11,462 bases of DNA, taken from positions 1 to 11,462 of the forward strand of contig SDVU01000671.1 in assembly GCA_016256075.1 (NCBI GenBank), given 5' to 3'. The translations under genes and the position numbers were made by a program. Positions within the stretch are counted from its first letter, which is position 1; the number at the start of each line of letters is the position of its first letter. Source of the DNA: Dictyocoela muelleri. Lineage: Eukaryota; Microsporidia. The notes under the pieces are model-generated. The model searched no databases and was not told the origin of the DNA. It saw nothing but the letters and a program-made list of their open reading frames with translations. Shown here piece by piece: positions 1-9,339 of this stretch.

Positions 1-180
1 ATTCCCGGAGACACACACGACACGACACTCCCATCAAATTAAATAAATTCAATTTACATCAATCTTTATATAATACCCTTTTATTACATGGACACATACC
101 ACACGTGTCCGGCAAGATTATTATCAGATCACGTTGCTAACGCTAATATTTTAAAAAGAACTACAGCATCGTGTAAATAC
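1..180. other. G+C-richer left-edge block, possible broken integrase remnant
   Basis: This block is clearly richer in G+C than what follows. It opens with a CACGAC/ACACAC-rich stretch. It also holds a small hairpin, GGACAC (90-95) with GTGTCC (105-110), that overlaps the 8-bp palindrome ACACGTGT (101-108). Minus-strand reading gives a short string containing LAGHV preceded by a leucine/alanine-rich helix-like run, loosely like the histidine part of the zinc-binding domain of Ty3/gypsy-type integrases. If so, it is a fossil cut by the window edge and broken in several places. The plus strand also has an open frame of about 45 codons here without an ATG, so the strand assignment is not secure. 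No product is assigned with confidence. Confidence 0.2.
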
Positions 181-1289
181 ATCTTAAGAGAAGTTTATGT
201 AAAATTGAATATAAAGAAACTTTTTTATATGGGGAGAGTAATACTTTAATTTGATGAGAAAATGTTATTTAGGAGAAAAAAAAAAATCAGATCTTTATCA
301 TCATTTTAAAACGAGGTTAAAGATACTGTGTGATATTGAGAACAATAGAGCGTTGTAATATGATAATTTTTATTTTACAAAACTGTAAAATATAATATGA
401 GAAAGGGTTTTAATACACTAAAAATGATAATGGTTGCTAGATCTAATTTGTTAGCGATGGATCCTAGTTACTTAGGAGTAGAATGATACTTATAATAGAC
501 TCATAAAAGTGTGAATTATTCAAAAGGTTCAAAAAAAGACGAGGAAACACAACAAAAAATATTGAGAATCTCTGGTCTTACATAAAGTCTAATATGTCTA
601 GATAACACAGTTAATGATGGGGGTATCAATATATAGTTAAAATGTTTAAGTTACGACGAAGAACCATTGATGAGTCCTATGGAGAGTCAGTCATTAGAAT
701 AAATAAATATATTTTAAATAAAGCTCTAAATTATGAAAAACGTTTTTTAACATAATTTGTATAAACGTTTATAACACCTACCCTCGACGTTTTCAAGATA
801 ATAGAGATCAGTAGATAATTTGCTGTTCCTTTTTCGAATCAAATTTTATAATTATTTAATCGTTCATTTTTACCGAAAAATAAAACTATAAATTTAAGAT
901 GTGTAACGTGTTCTTCATAAAAATGCCAATGGATTAAAATGCATCTAAATTTTTTTTTTACTGAATAAAATGTTTACTAATTTTCCTTTCGATTTTATAT
1001 ATGTGGTGTAATTATACGCTTCGCGTCAACCAACCCATTTTTAAATGTGCACTTGCCCTTTAATAAACATGTTACTCGCCACAGTTTTTAAATAAAAAAT
1101 ACCTTTACATAAAATATAAATTATTAATAGTCAGCAGAAGAAAAATAGATGTGTATAAACAATTTATAAATGAACTTGCTATTTCATTTGATCTGATCGT
1201 TATTTAGTGGTATGTTTAATGACCATATTGTGAGTACAATGATATGCCATATAAAATATTTATACATTTGGTTAAACGTGTTAAAAAAA
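181..1289. other. No firm gene; interleaved coding-like pieces at 367-980
   Basis: No intact gene is visible. On the plus strand, one frame is open at 367-483 and again at 499-582, with two shorter open pieces after that. The next frame has an ATG-started run of 37 codons at 642-755 (beginning MFKLRRRTIDESYGE) and continues with fewer stops than usual to about 980. The pieces contain D, E, R, P and G residues that pure A/T noise rarely gives. However, two frames look protein-like over the same bases near 640-693, and the minus strand is also partly open, so chance in a slightly G+C-richer patch explains much of it. I recognise no family. It could be a decayed gene of unknown kind. Confidence 0.2.
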
Positions 1290-1672
1290 TTCGAACACTA
1301 CTAAAAGACACATAACTCTTATATACATGTATGCGATTTTCTTTTTATTAATGACTAGCAAGATATGGTGACTATAGGCTATCCCATCTCTTTTTATTTA
1401 TCTGGTAATTGCTGATATTTGTTTAAGCACTATTCACACACCTAGAGTATTCTCTCTCGATCCAGTGCATATCATATGCCTTAATCAGCTATTCTTCTAA
1501 ATTTAAATGTATTTTCATGCAATAGTTCTATATTTATTGCCTGCACATTTTGACATAAATTATTTGTGAAAGTTAATCTACTTGGATACGAACTATAAGC
1601 TCTAATGCTACATTCAAGAGTGTTTATCACCGAAATCTTTGTCTTAATTCTAAATTAACAAATAAATTATTT
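1290..1672 (+). repeat. Interspersed repeat copy D (partial, diverged)
   Basis: This is the most diverged of four related copies. It shares with the others, in the same order, CACTACTAAAAG near 1296, TGTATGCGA at 1328-1336, AATGACT near 1350, CTTAATCAGCTAT near 1480, GGATACGA then ACATTCAAGAGT near 1580-1621, and a closing AACAAATAAA-like run. The 5' third of the family (the TGTTGACAACA end) is not recognisable, so the start is approximate. Nothing in it looks coding. It is old, judging by its divergence. The family is unclassified: a solo LTR or a non-autonomous element would both fit. Confidence 0.65.
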
Positions 1673-2090
1673 CAATAAAAACTCTAGGGGGAACTGATGC
1701 ATTTTCAAAAATGTGAGTTTATCTCAGTAATCTAGAAATGTGTTACCGGGTCGCAATGACCAAATTTTGTCTTTCTTAAAATGAAAGGTGTATCTAAAGC
1801 ATAAAGGTATAAGTAAATTTTTATATCTTTTCTATGTATATTCTCTGGGGTAAATTTTTTATACTCATTTTTTTGAGATGTAATTAGACATATGCTCATA
1901 CAATCAATCCGAATTAAAATCCGGCTTTCTACGAATCGTCACATAGTGGTTTAATAGATAGACAAAATTTTCTTATATTTCTATTGCTCTTTTGACGACT
2001 ACAGTGTAGATAAGCAGAATTTTATATGAAATTAATAATTTTATAAATGAATTAAATTATTTAGATGAAAGTTAGTATTTATATAAAAAG
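1673..2090. other. A+T-rich spacer, no gene seen
   Basis: No open frame of note and no repeat related to the rest of the window. A short, less A+T-biased patch at about 1735-1765 (TTACCGGGTCGCAATGACC) stands out but matches nothing I recognise. Confidence 0.5.
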
Positions 2091-2134
2091 TGTCGCACGC
2101 GCTGGTGCGACACGCGCCCAGAATGAGACACGAT
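2091..2134 (+). repeat. Left terminal inverted repeat
   Basis: Inverted partner of 2781-2825. The outer 12 bases (2091-2102, TGTCGCACGCGC) match the partner exactly. It folds on itself as well: TGTCGCAC (2091-2098) pairs with GTGCGACA (2105-2112) around the six-base loop GCGCTG, so the end is a hairpin and an inverted repeat at once. Confidence 0.8.
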
Positions 2135-2269
2135 TTAATTCCGCTTTATTTATTTTTAATTTTTATTTTTTTCTTTTTATCTAAAATATTTAATATTTAA
2201 TTTCTAATATTTAATTTTTAATATAAAATTTTTAATATAATTTTTTTTTTATTATATTTTTATTTTGAA

Positions 2270-2432
2270 TTTATAATTTTGAATTTTGAATTTTTTAATA
2301 TTTAATTTTTAATATTAGATTTCTAATAGTAAGTTCTGAATTTTGAATTTTGAATTTTTAATTTTGAATTTTAAATTTTGAATATTGAATTTTGAATATT
2401 GAATTTTTAATTTTGAATTTTTAATTTTCAAT
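2270..2432. repeat. GAATTTT-type heptamer array
   Basis: Runs of GAATTTT and one-base variants (GAATATT, TAATTTT, AAATTTT) repeat head to tail, with a regular seven-base rhythm best seen at 2338-2432. The array sits inside the 735-bp element and makes up much of its interior. It is likely to be a slippage-prone microsatellite that varies in length between copies. Confidence 0.7.
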
Positions 2433-2677
2433 GTTTAACTTTTAACGAAACTACTATGGTAGTCATTTTACTAGTTGTCTTGAAATAAATTTGACATACT
2501 AAAAATTATAATTTTTAATTTATAATTTTTAATTATTGTTTTTTATTACTGTTTTTATTTATTTATTTAAATTTCAGTAATAGTCTTCTGATAAATAATC
2601 TGCATTTTAGAATTGTTTAAAATTTAAAAGTTATTTAATAAAATGATTTATTATGACTGCTTGCTGAGTGTTCAATG

Positions 2678-2698
2678 AATTAGACAACCTGTCTAATT
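2678..2698. repeat. Perfect 9-bp-arm hairpin inside the element
   Basis: AATTAGACA (2678-2686) and TGTCTAATT (2690-2698) are exact reverse complements around the three-base loop ACC. No T-run follows on either side, so it does not look like a factor-independent terminator. It lies in the right-hand, less A+T-biased part of the 735-bp element. Confidence 0.6.
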
Positions 2699-2780
2699 AT
2701 CATAGATCGATTCCTTTGAATCAAATATATTTAATAATTTATTAAAAATCACAAATCAGAAATAGCCACAGTGAGATTCG

Positions 2781-2825
2781 ATCCTGTCGCATGCTGAGCG
2801 CTTGTTGCACGCTGCGCGTGCGACA
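2781..2825 (-). repeat. Right terminal inverted repeat
   Basis: Read on the minus strand from 2825 inward, it starts TGTCGCACGCGC and then follows the left end with a few substitutions and one one-base gap. The outermost bases on the plus strand are GCGTGCGACA followed by GAT. The string GCGACAGAT recurs in the palindrome at the right edge of the window. Confidence 0.8.
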
Positions 2826-4600
2826 GATGTTTATTGAATAAATATTTCAAATATATTGATAAATAGCCTCAAGTAACGTTTAGAATAATAATATAATGAA
2901 GTATATATCTTAAACTAAAATTTAATGTGCATCTTTTTCATTTATATATCTATGAGAGATTATTTTATATTTTTATAAATTTCCGCGATCCTACAGTGTT
3001 AGAATAATAGGGGTTTTTAGGAATAAAATAATTTGTTTTTTTCATAACCCTATGCGACTGGAACGTAGTTGCCGCAAAAATATATATACATTTAAATTTC
3101 TCATGTTATATTCAAAGAAATACAGGAGATCTACCATTTTTTTTATTAATATTACGAATGCATCCTACATATATGATAACAATATTCTCTTTTAAAAATA
3201 AATGCTGAACTTATAAATTTCTAATTTTCTTTTTTATAATTTTTTTCTAAAAGTCAGTAAATGCAAATGAACAATTTACATATTAGAAATAGTTTAGTTA
3301 TTTTCTGTGCAATTAGACATAGATCGCTGCCTAAATAAATTTACATTCTTTTATATATTTCTATTGTATTGACTTGTTTTTGTTCTAATTTTTATATTAT
3401 TTTTTTATTATGCCTTCGTTAAATGTAAAAGTGATATATTTCTAGCTTTTTAAAAATCTATTAGGTCGTATTTTTGAGAAATAGCATTTGGCTCTAAAAT
3501 TACCTTATATTATATTCACAGTATAGTTTAAGGTCTATTAAATTATTATTATACTATATCATAAATAGAAATTGCTTCAATGTATTGTATCTACAGAGAA
3601 AGTATAAAACGTATAATTTGGGAAATTATATTTCAGGATAAACTGTAAATTTAACGAAAGCTTATTAGAAATATGACAACTATTTTGGCATGTTTTATGA
3701 ATGGTATAATGTTTATTTTTAAGGTTAGCATTATTTAAGTATTTAAATCTTTTGCGTCTTAAAAAAATGAAGATTTATATGTATCAGTAGGAAAAGATAA
3801 CCTTTTTGATCTCACTCATAAAATATCTAATTGCCAAATTTTACAAGTTACCAAAAGTATTAAATTTTTTAAAGTGTATACATATTTTACTTGTCATATT
3901 TGCATTTATCAGTGTTATGTGTGTTATAGATAGATTTTCTAGTTTTTTTTTTTACTAAAGAATTTTTTAGTTACTTTTTCCGAATCACGGTTCGCGGGAT
4001 TTATGCTTAGACTCGGGAGTACACTGTAAAAAAAACACTAAATTTATATATTGTTATTTTGTATTTTCAATAATTTAAAGGTACGATATACATGCAATCT
4101 GTAATTTAAATAAAAAACTATAATATTAACAGACTATTTTTTTAAAGAATATAAGAATGTCAATTTATTTATTTATTTTTATATTTATATTTGGCTAATA
4201 AGAATCTTCTAATGATTCTCTATAAAAAAAAATACTATTTTCCACAAAAATTAGCTTTATATTAAAATAGACACACAAAATATACTTTTTTGTTATATAG
4301 TCTTAATATGCAAAAAATATGGATATTTTGTCTTTTACTTAATATATTTCTGGTATACATTCTTCGTTTTATTTTTAAATAAGTAATTAAATCGAATCGA
4401 CCTAATCTATCTATTAACCCTTTAATGCATTATTTTTTTTATTGTTGTTAAATGTTTTTTATATCTAATAATAATTTCGATATGTTTATAAAAAATGAAA
4501 TTTAATTTGAACTTCCCTTATTTCGAAAAAAAAAATTTAAATCAAAATAAAATTTTAGTAAAAGAATTTCATATTTTAGGTATAAAGATATAATATATAT
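2826..4600. other. 1.8-kb A+T-rich stretch, no gene seen
   Basis: Stops are dense in all six frames. The one compositional island is near 3980-4025 (CGAATCACGGTTCGCGGG and following bases), next to an 11-T run at 3943-3953. A minus-strand frame of about 32 codons crosses it but has no recognisable motif. A TTTA-rich simple stretch lies at about 4160-4192. Nothing else is supported. Confidence 0.5.
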
Positions 4601-5051
4601 AACATGTTGACAACATCATTAGAAACATCCTAGAAAAACGTCTGCTAACGTGGTCGGGTTTTTTGGATCCTAGTGTTCAAATGATACGCGACCTTCTAAG
4701 ATCCAAGAAGCCCAGCTGTATACGCGATCTTCTTTAATCAATGACTTTGCAGAATAAGGTTTAAGTAGCTTTTCATGAATTTATATTTTTCACTACTTAT
4801 TGCCGAGATGTATCGCCGCACATCCAACACGTAAGATAGACCCTTATGCTTCATTGTAATAACGATCAGGTCTTAATCAGCTATAATATGCTATAAAAAC
4901 TATATATTATACTATTATTATATAGTTATTACCCCTTAATGTCATTCTCTCATTATTTATAACGTGAATTATCAGCTATATTCTATCCACGATACTTAAA
5001 TTTTACATTCAAGAGTATTAATCAGTGAGCTATCTGTCGAAACAAATAAAA
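4601..5051 (+). repeat. Interspersed repeat copy A (near full length)
   Basis: With copy B this is one of the two most complete copies. It begins at TGTTGACAACA (4605) and runs through the shared markers ATACGCGACCTTCTAAG, CAGCTGTAT, TCAATGACTT, TTCATGAATTT, GCTTCATTGT, CTTAATCAGCTATA and CCACGATACTTAAATTT, to about AACAAATAAA. In the best-conserved stretch (about 4672-4750) it matches copy B at roughly 70% by eye. No reading frame is conserved between copies, so the family is non-coding. The TG start and length of about 450 bp would suit a solo LTR of a retrotransposon, now a fossil. No target duplication was found to prove that, and a non-autonomous DNA element remains possible. Confidence 0.75.
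4656..4713. repeat. Imperfect inverted repeat inside copy A
   Basis: The 18-base arm at 4656-4673 (GGGTTTTTTGGATCCTAG) pairs with 4696-4713 at 15 positions, with two further G-U-type pairs and one mismatch. A direct repeat overlaps it: ATACGCGACCTTCT (4684-4697) recurs with one change at 4720-4733. The equivalent arms in copy B are not complementary, so this fold is private to copy A and is probably not functional. Confidence 0.5.
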
Positions 5052-6719
5052 AATCTTTTTTTTTCTCAACTTTCAGAAGAGAGAAGGAACAATGATAAAA
5101 TTAATAAGACACATTACATATACATATATGCAGAATATACGGTAAAGTGCTTAAATGTAAGGTCGCATTTTCATTTTTTATAGGTGCTTTAAATTGTGTC
5201 ATATATCCTGAATCCTGGGATTTTTCTTTTATTGAAAATTATGATTAACTCTATTGAAAAAAGCTAAAAATAGAGATTTTATGATATAAGGATCGTGCTT
5301 AAATCTATAATGTGTGTATATATATGAATTCATTAATTTAATTGATGCCTTACTTATTTGGGTGATATTTTTATGAGGTAATTTTGATGATAGATTCTAA
5401 TTTTCATACTGAATAATGTATTCTCATGTTTTTAGTAATCATATATATATTCATTCAATTATTGGACGTGTTAGATTTTTTTATGCTTTTATCTATTTAT
5501 CAATTATAATCTATCAATTTATTCTATCTTTGTTAAGAATAATATTTCGGCCTGTAAAACAACGTGTCGGCGATTTTTTTTTAAAACAACGTTTAAAAAA
5601 TTAGAAAACAGAATATGATCTATTCTAAATAATTTAAAATTACGATATAGAAAAAATAAGGTATATACATAATTTTGATGACCATAATAGGTGTAAAGTA
5701 ACAAAAATTTTTATAATTATAAATATTTTTCTCTCAATAAATATATTAAATCTTGTTTTGAATTTTACCCTAGGAGGTTATTTCAGGCAAAGTCTAAAAA
5801 TTCATTTATATATTTAAAGTTTATTTATAATTTATACTAATAAAGAATTTTTTTTTAACAAAGAAATTGATTTTTTAGGGCACTCTTGGGAATGAGGTTG
5901 GCAAGATATAAAATTCTCATGAATTTTTAATATCAGAATGAAAAAAAGCTGTAAAAATCTAATTTGTTCATAGAATTTCATAATTTAGATAATTATTCTT
6001 TATCTATTATATTTAAAACTTATATTTTTTCCACTTTTTTAAATTTATTTTTATCATTGCTTTATTAGTTATTTTTAGTATGGCAATGAAAAAAATAGTA
6101 TAATTACTAATTTCTGGCTATTTAAGTATCGAATGTAAGTTTGTAAGTGTAGTAGTATGGGCAGACTATTTAATATTATCTTTAGAGACTATTATTCATA
6201 GGTTTTTTGACCATATATAAATATTTATTTGATATGATTTTCTTTCGCAACTGATATATAAGCATATATACATTTTTTTCTCAACGCATTATTATAAATG
6301 CCTAAAAAAGTCGGTGTTATTTTTTAACGTGTTATTTTAAAAATATATATTTTTATATGATTTTCATGATAAAATAATGATTCATTTACTATAAATGTAT
6401 TTCAATATTTAGTGTGTCTTTTCGTTTTTTTAATAAATTATAGAAATAATTAGATTGAAATTTGAACTTAATATTTGCTCAGTTATATTTAGTTATCTAC
6501 TCTTTTTAGGGTTAATTCCTAGCCGTGCTTAGTTATCGATTTTTATATAAAAATGCGAAGTGATATTATAAATAAGTTAGGGCTTATAAAAAATTTGGGA
6601 ATTTTTAATATTCCAAGATATGAGGTATGAAATTTTATGAAAAAAATATCTATAATTCTATGATAAAAAATAACGGTTTAATATTTTTTTTATTAAAAAT
6701 AATTTCTAATAACTTATAA
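5052..6719. other. 1.7-kb A+T-rich stretch, no gene seen
   Basis: A 62-codon plus-strand frame (5416-5604) and an overlapping 61-codon minus-strand frame (5519-5704) are the longest ATG frames. Both are dominated by residues spelled by A/T codons, carry no motif and lie at the length expected by chance. A perfect 16-bp A/T palindrome lies at 6539-6554. The patch at 5890-5930 (AATGAGGTTGGCAAGATAT, then CTCATGAATTTTT) faintly resembles the middle of the interspersed repeat, but not enough to call. Confidence 0.5.
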
Positions 6720-6780
6720 AATTTTATATTAAATGAATATACAATTCTTTTTTTTTAATAAAATAATATATTAAAAATCA

Positions 6781-7287
6781 AAAATATATATGAAGTAAAT
6801 GCTTTTTTTCCATTTTGAAGTACTCGTCTTTTTTTAATTAAACTATAAGACGAGACTATAAATTTTTAATTAAATTTTTTTATTTTTGCATAATTAGAAA
6901 ATCGGAATTGAGAGGCACAATTTTATGTCCATATCCAAATAAAGATACACTAGACAGATAACTTGTATAGAAATAATTTATGATGATAGAGCCTCCTCAA
7001 CATTTGTCATTAAAACGCCATATAATGTCGAGGTAAAACGATTGGCACTGGCTTTTAAAACAAAACCTATTTTTAATTTGCTTACCACCTCTTACAAGCC
7101 ATTGTTCCCGGTGTATCATATATTTAGAGAACGGATATTCTATTATACGTCTTTGACAGACAGCAATAGAATAAATGTGAACGATTTTATCTACTCTTCC
7201 GTTTTTTTTTGAATTATTATTTTTCTTTTTTATTATAGTATTTATAATATTTTTAATCTTCAGGAATGTAGTCTTTACAACTACTGT
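6781..7287 (-). pseudogene. Catalytic-core part of the transposase relic, one frame
   Basis: All core motifs lie in a single minus-strand frame. Its first part, 7287-7000, is open for 96 codons without an initiating ATG, longer than any ATG frame in the window and unlikely at this base composition. It then stops at 6999-6997 and continues in the same frame through the second and third catalytic motifs to a stop at 6780. Where the family has an Asn-Leu-Trp-Ser motif, the Trp codon is now TAG (6858-6856). That the frame is held for about 500 bases while stops accumulate means decay here has been mostly by substitution. It also means the element was active in this lineage before it died. Confidence 0.82.
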
Positions 7288-7647
7288 TTAAACTTTAATT
7301 TGGGAATAATTAAATCCATCGCGAAACCATATACAATTCTTAAAAAAACATTGATAAAGTTTTTAAATTTTTATAATTGTCTCTTTGTTTAACTAATTTC
7401 CTTCTTACAAAACTTACAATAATAATAAGAAGAATTTACTCTATTTTTATCTTTTCTTTAAATCATTATATAAACACACATACAAACATGGTTATTCTTT
7501 CTCGTACAATCCGGATTTCTGCAAAAAATACCAACATAATCTTGTTTTAAAAAGAAATATTATTGTACAAAGATTTTATATTTATTTTAATATATGCGAT
7601 TTTACCTTTTATTTAAAATTTTAAGAATTTCTAAAAAATCGAAATTT

Positions 7648-7845
7648 TTAAAATTCCCAAATAAAAAATAAGCCCCCTAGTTTTATATACCGATTGTATG
7701 TGTCTTCTATGTTGCTTCTTGCATTGTAACTAAAATATTTTTTTTCTATATCTTTGATTTTTGTTTGTTTTGGTTGATTTTTAAACAAGTATGTTGATAT
7801 TTTCGGGTTATCTAAGACCCTATTTTGATTTTTTTCTTCATTCAT
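7648..7845 (-). pseudogene. 65-codon frame, probable N-terminal part of the relic
   Basis: This ATG frame reads MNEEKNQNRVLDNPK at its start and ends with a Trp-Glu-Phe and a stop. It is rich in Lys, Asn, Glu and Asp with few homopolymer stretches, unlike the other ATG frames here. It points the same way as the transposase relic and lies directly upstream of it. The bases at its 3' end continue open in the next frame into FLEILKILNK, which suggests one frame change in a single ancestral gene. I recognise no family in the piece itself, and it could also be a chance frame abutting the relic. Confidence 0.45.
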
Positions 7846-9339
7846 AATTTATTACTTGTTTAATTTTTTGTGAATGATAAAATATCTTGTAAAGCTTAAT
7901 TTTTAAAATTTTCTGATAACAGTAAGTTTTAGATCTGTTTTTTTTTCGTTATTAAATGTATTTTGTACATTATAATTGCGCATTTTCTCTTCTTTTATAA
8001 TTTTATCTTTAATGAATTTCTATTCAAATGGTAAGCTCGGTGATTTTGAGAAACTTCATTATAACTATGCGCTTAAGATAGATATATTTTAATCTTGCGT
8101 CTTTCGTGCATATAGAACCCATAATTCTACAAAGCATTAAAATTTATTTAATGTATTTTTAAGGCATATATTTAATAAATGAAGTTTCATTAATATCTCG
8201 AATATTTCATTTTTTATAAATGATAATTTTATCATAAGAATCAACTCGAATAATTTAGCAAAAGCAAATATATCAAAAGAAAAAGAGAGATAAAGACACA
8301 TTACAATATTATTTATCTATATTTTAAAGTATAATGTTTTTTACCTTTTTTTTTCTGTACGCGCGACTTTAGGTCGAATCTACAAAACACTAAAGATTAG
8401 TATTTTAAAGGCACACTAAACTTTTATTTCTATCTATTATCACATTTATACATTTTTATTAATATAATAAATAGACAAATTTTCCTTATAATTCAAATTA
8501 AATTATTAATGCCATATTCTTTGTACTTGGATTTCTTTTTAGTTTATTATTTACATATTTTTAGGTATAGTTAAATGAAGATGATTGAGAAATAACAGAG
8601 TTTTTATAAATTTAAATAAGGGTATTGCAATTAACAGAGGTCGAGATTTTTTATTTTAAAAATTTACTAAAAAAATAAGGTTTTAATTATTTAGTTGATA
8701 TAATATTTAAAAAAATACTTTAAATGTTTTATTTTTATATGAAACAGATAAAAATCGTTCTTAAGCCGAAGCTAGCTCTGAAAATATAAAATAACTGATA
8801 ATTTTTTAGTGTAAGATTTATGATTTGAGAAATCTAACATATAAGTAAATTGAAAATTTTAATATGCATGCGCTCATTATTTCGCATTATATTGGAAAAA
8901 ATCGTTTGTTATTTTAAAAAAAATTTTACATGATAAAAAAAATTTAACATTATTAAAAATAATATTAAAATAAATTTAAAAAAATAAAACATTAATTGAT
9001 TTTTTATGTGTATAAATTTAAAAATAAAAATATCGATTTTCGTTAATTTAAAATAACCTGTATATTATAAAACATCTATTATATTTAAAAAAAACGTTAT
9101 TTATTTAGAACCATATATTTTAACAAAAAATCTTTATATTTTTCGTTATAAAAAATATTTTGATTTTAAGGTAAAAAAATCATTTATTTAGAAACAAAAA
9201 AAAATATATAATATATACTAGTGTTTATTTTTATTAAGCCTGTTCAGACATAAAATAAAATTTAAAAACCACATATATTATATACACGTCAAAGTTTTAT
9301 GAAAATGAAAAATTGAGCATAGTTTTGATAAATAATATA
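7846..9339. other. 1.5-kb A+T-rich stretch, no gene seen
   Basis: No intact frame. On the minus strand, a frame starting at 8111 (MHERRKIKIYLS) continues past stops in pieces of 25 and 21 codons. It lies upstream of, and in the same direction as, the transposase relic, but has no motif I can name. An 11-bp inverted repeat (8050-8060 with 8178-8188, GAAACTTCATT) encloses 117 bases. A small hairpin CGAC...GTCG lies near 8365-8377. The stretch 8920-9060 is almost pure A+T. Confidence 0.45.

Larger units (their letters stand above)
2091..2825. mobile_element. 735-bp element with ~45-bp G+C-rich terminal inverted repeats
   Basis: The two ends are inverted copies of each other. Both start TGTCGCACGCGC when read inward, and the match continues for about 45 bp at roughly 82% identity by hand alignment. 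The ends are strongly G+C-rich against an almost pure A+T interior, so they are not chance. No open frame encoding a transposase lies inside, so this is a non-autonomous (MITE-like or foldback-like) DNA element. The interior holds an array of GAATTTT-type heptamers (about 2270-2432) and a hairpin at 2678-2698. I could not find a convincing target-site duplication: the left flank reads ATAAAAAG and the right flank GATGTTTA. The superfamily is therefore unknown. Terminal identity near 82% suggests an old insertion. Confidence 0.75.
6720..7845 (-). pseudogene. Decayed ISXO2-like (IS1595/Merlin) DDE transposase
   Basis: Minus-strand translation recovers, in family order, most of an ISXO2-like transposase, the cut-and-paste enzyme of IS1595/Merlin DNA transposons. 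From the N-terminal side: a FLEILKILNK helix (near 7640-7605); zinc-binding pairs CRNPDC (7523-7506) and YYYCKFCKKEIS (7427-7392); IWFRDGFNYSQI (7332-7297), matching the family's helix-turn-helix signature; VDKIVHI then REQWLV and GG, the first core strands (7194-7082); GSIIINYFYTSYLSS (6993-6949), the second catalytic strand; and KNL.SRL (6864-6844), the third. The usual Asp-Glu after the first strand reads Tyr-Ser, the second Asp reads Tyr, and the third Glu reads Lys. At least seven in-frame stops and two frame changes (near 7650-7680 and 7350-7390) confirm that it is dead. The span of about 355 codons suits the family. Terminal repeats were not identified. Confidence 0.82.

Noticed and set aside
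2678-2698. Hairpin as a bacterial-type terminator
   Set aside because: No T-run follows the stem and there is no gene to terminate. The genome looks eukaryotic.
2764-2800. GAGATTCGATCC as a tRNA or Pol III B box
   Set aside because: No T-stem complement, no upstream A box at a fitting distance and no acceptor stem. The bases belong to the right terminal inverted repeat region.
3980-4025. G+C island as an RNA gene or a promoter
   Set aside because: Only a four-base CGAA/TTCG hairpin is present. No tRNA, snRNA or known promoter pattern is visible, and a 32-codon antisense frame is at chance level.
4656-4713. Structured RNA gene from the inverted repeat in copy A
   Set aside because: The corresponding arms in copy B do not pair, so there is no covariation supporting a conserved fold.
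5416-5604. 62-codon plus-strand ATG frame as a small membrane protein
   Set aside because: Hydrophobicity follows from A/T-rich codons (Ile, Phe, Tyr, Leu). A rough estimate gives a few frames this long by chance in a window of this composition. There is no motif and no supporting neighbour.
5519-5704. 61-codon minus-strand ATG frame
   Set aside because: It overlaps the plus-strand frame on the other strand, has low-complexity A/T-driven composition and is at chance length.
5890-5930. Fifth copy of the interspersed repeat
   Set aside because: Only AATGA..GGCAAGATAT and CTCATGAATTT are shared. The flanks do not follow the family's marker order.
6120-6140. Minus-strand fragment of the interspersed repeat (TTTAAGTATCG)
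   Set aside because: The match is about 13 bases with no collinear neighbours, which A+T-rich DNA can give by chance.
6539-6554. 16-bp perfect palindrome ATTTTTATATAAAAAT as a regulatory site
   Set aside because: It is composed only of A and T in a window of about 80% A+T, where such palindromes arise readily.
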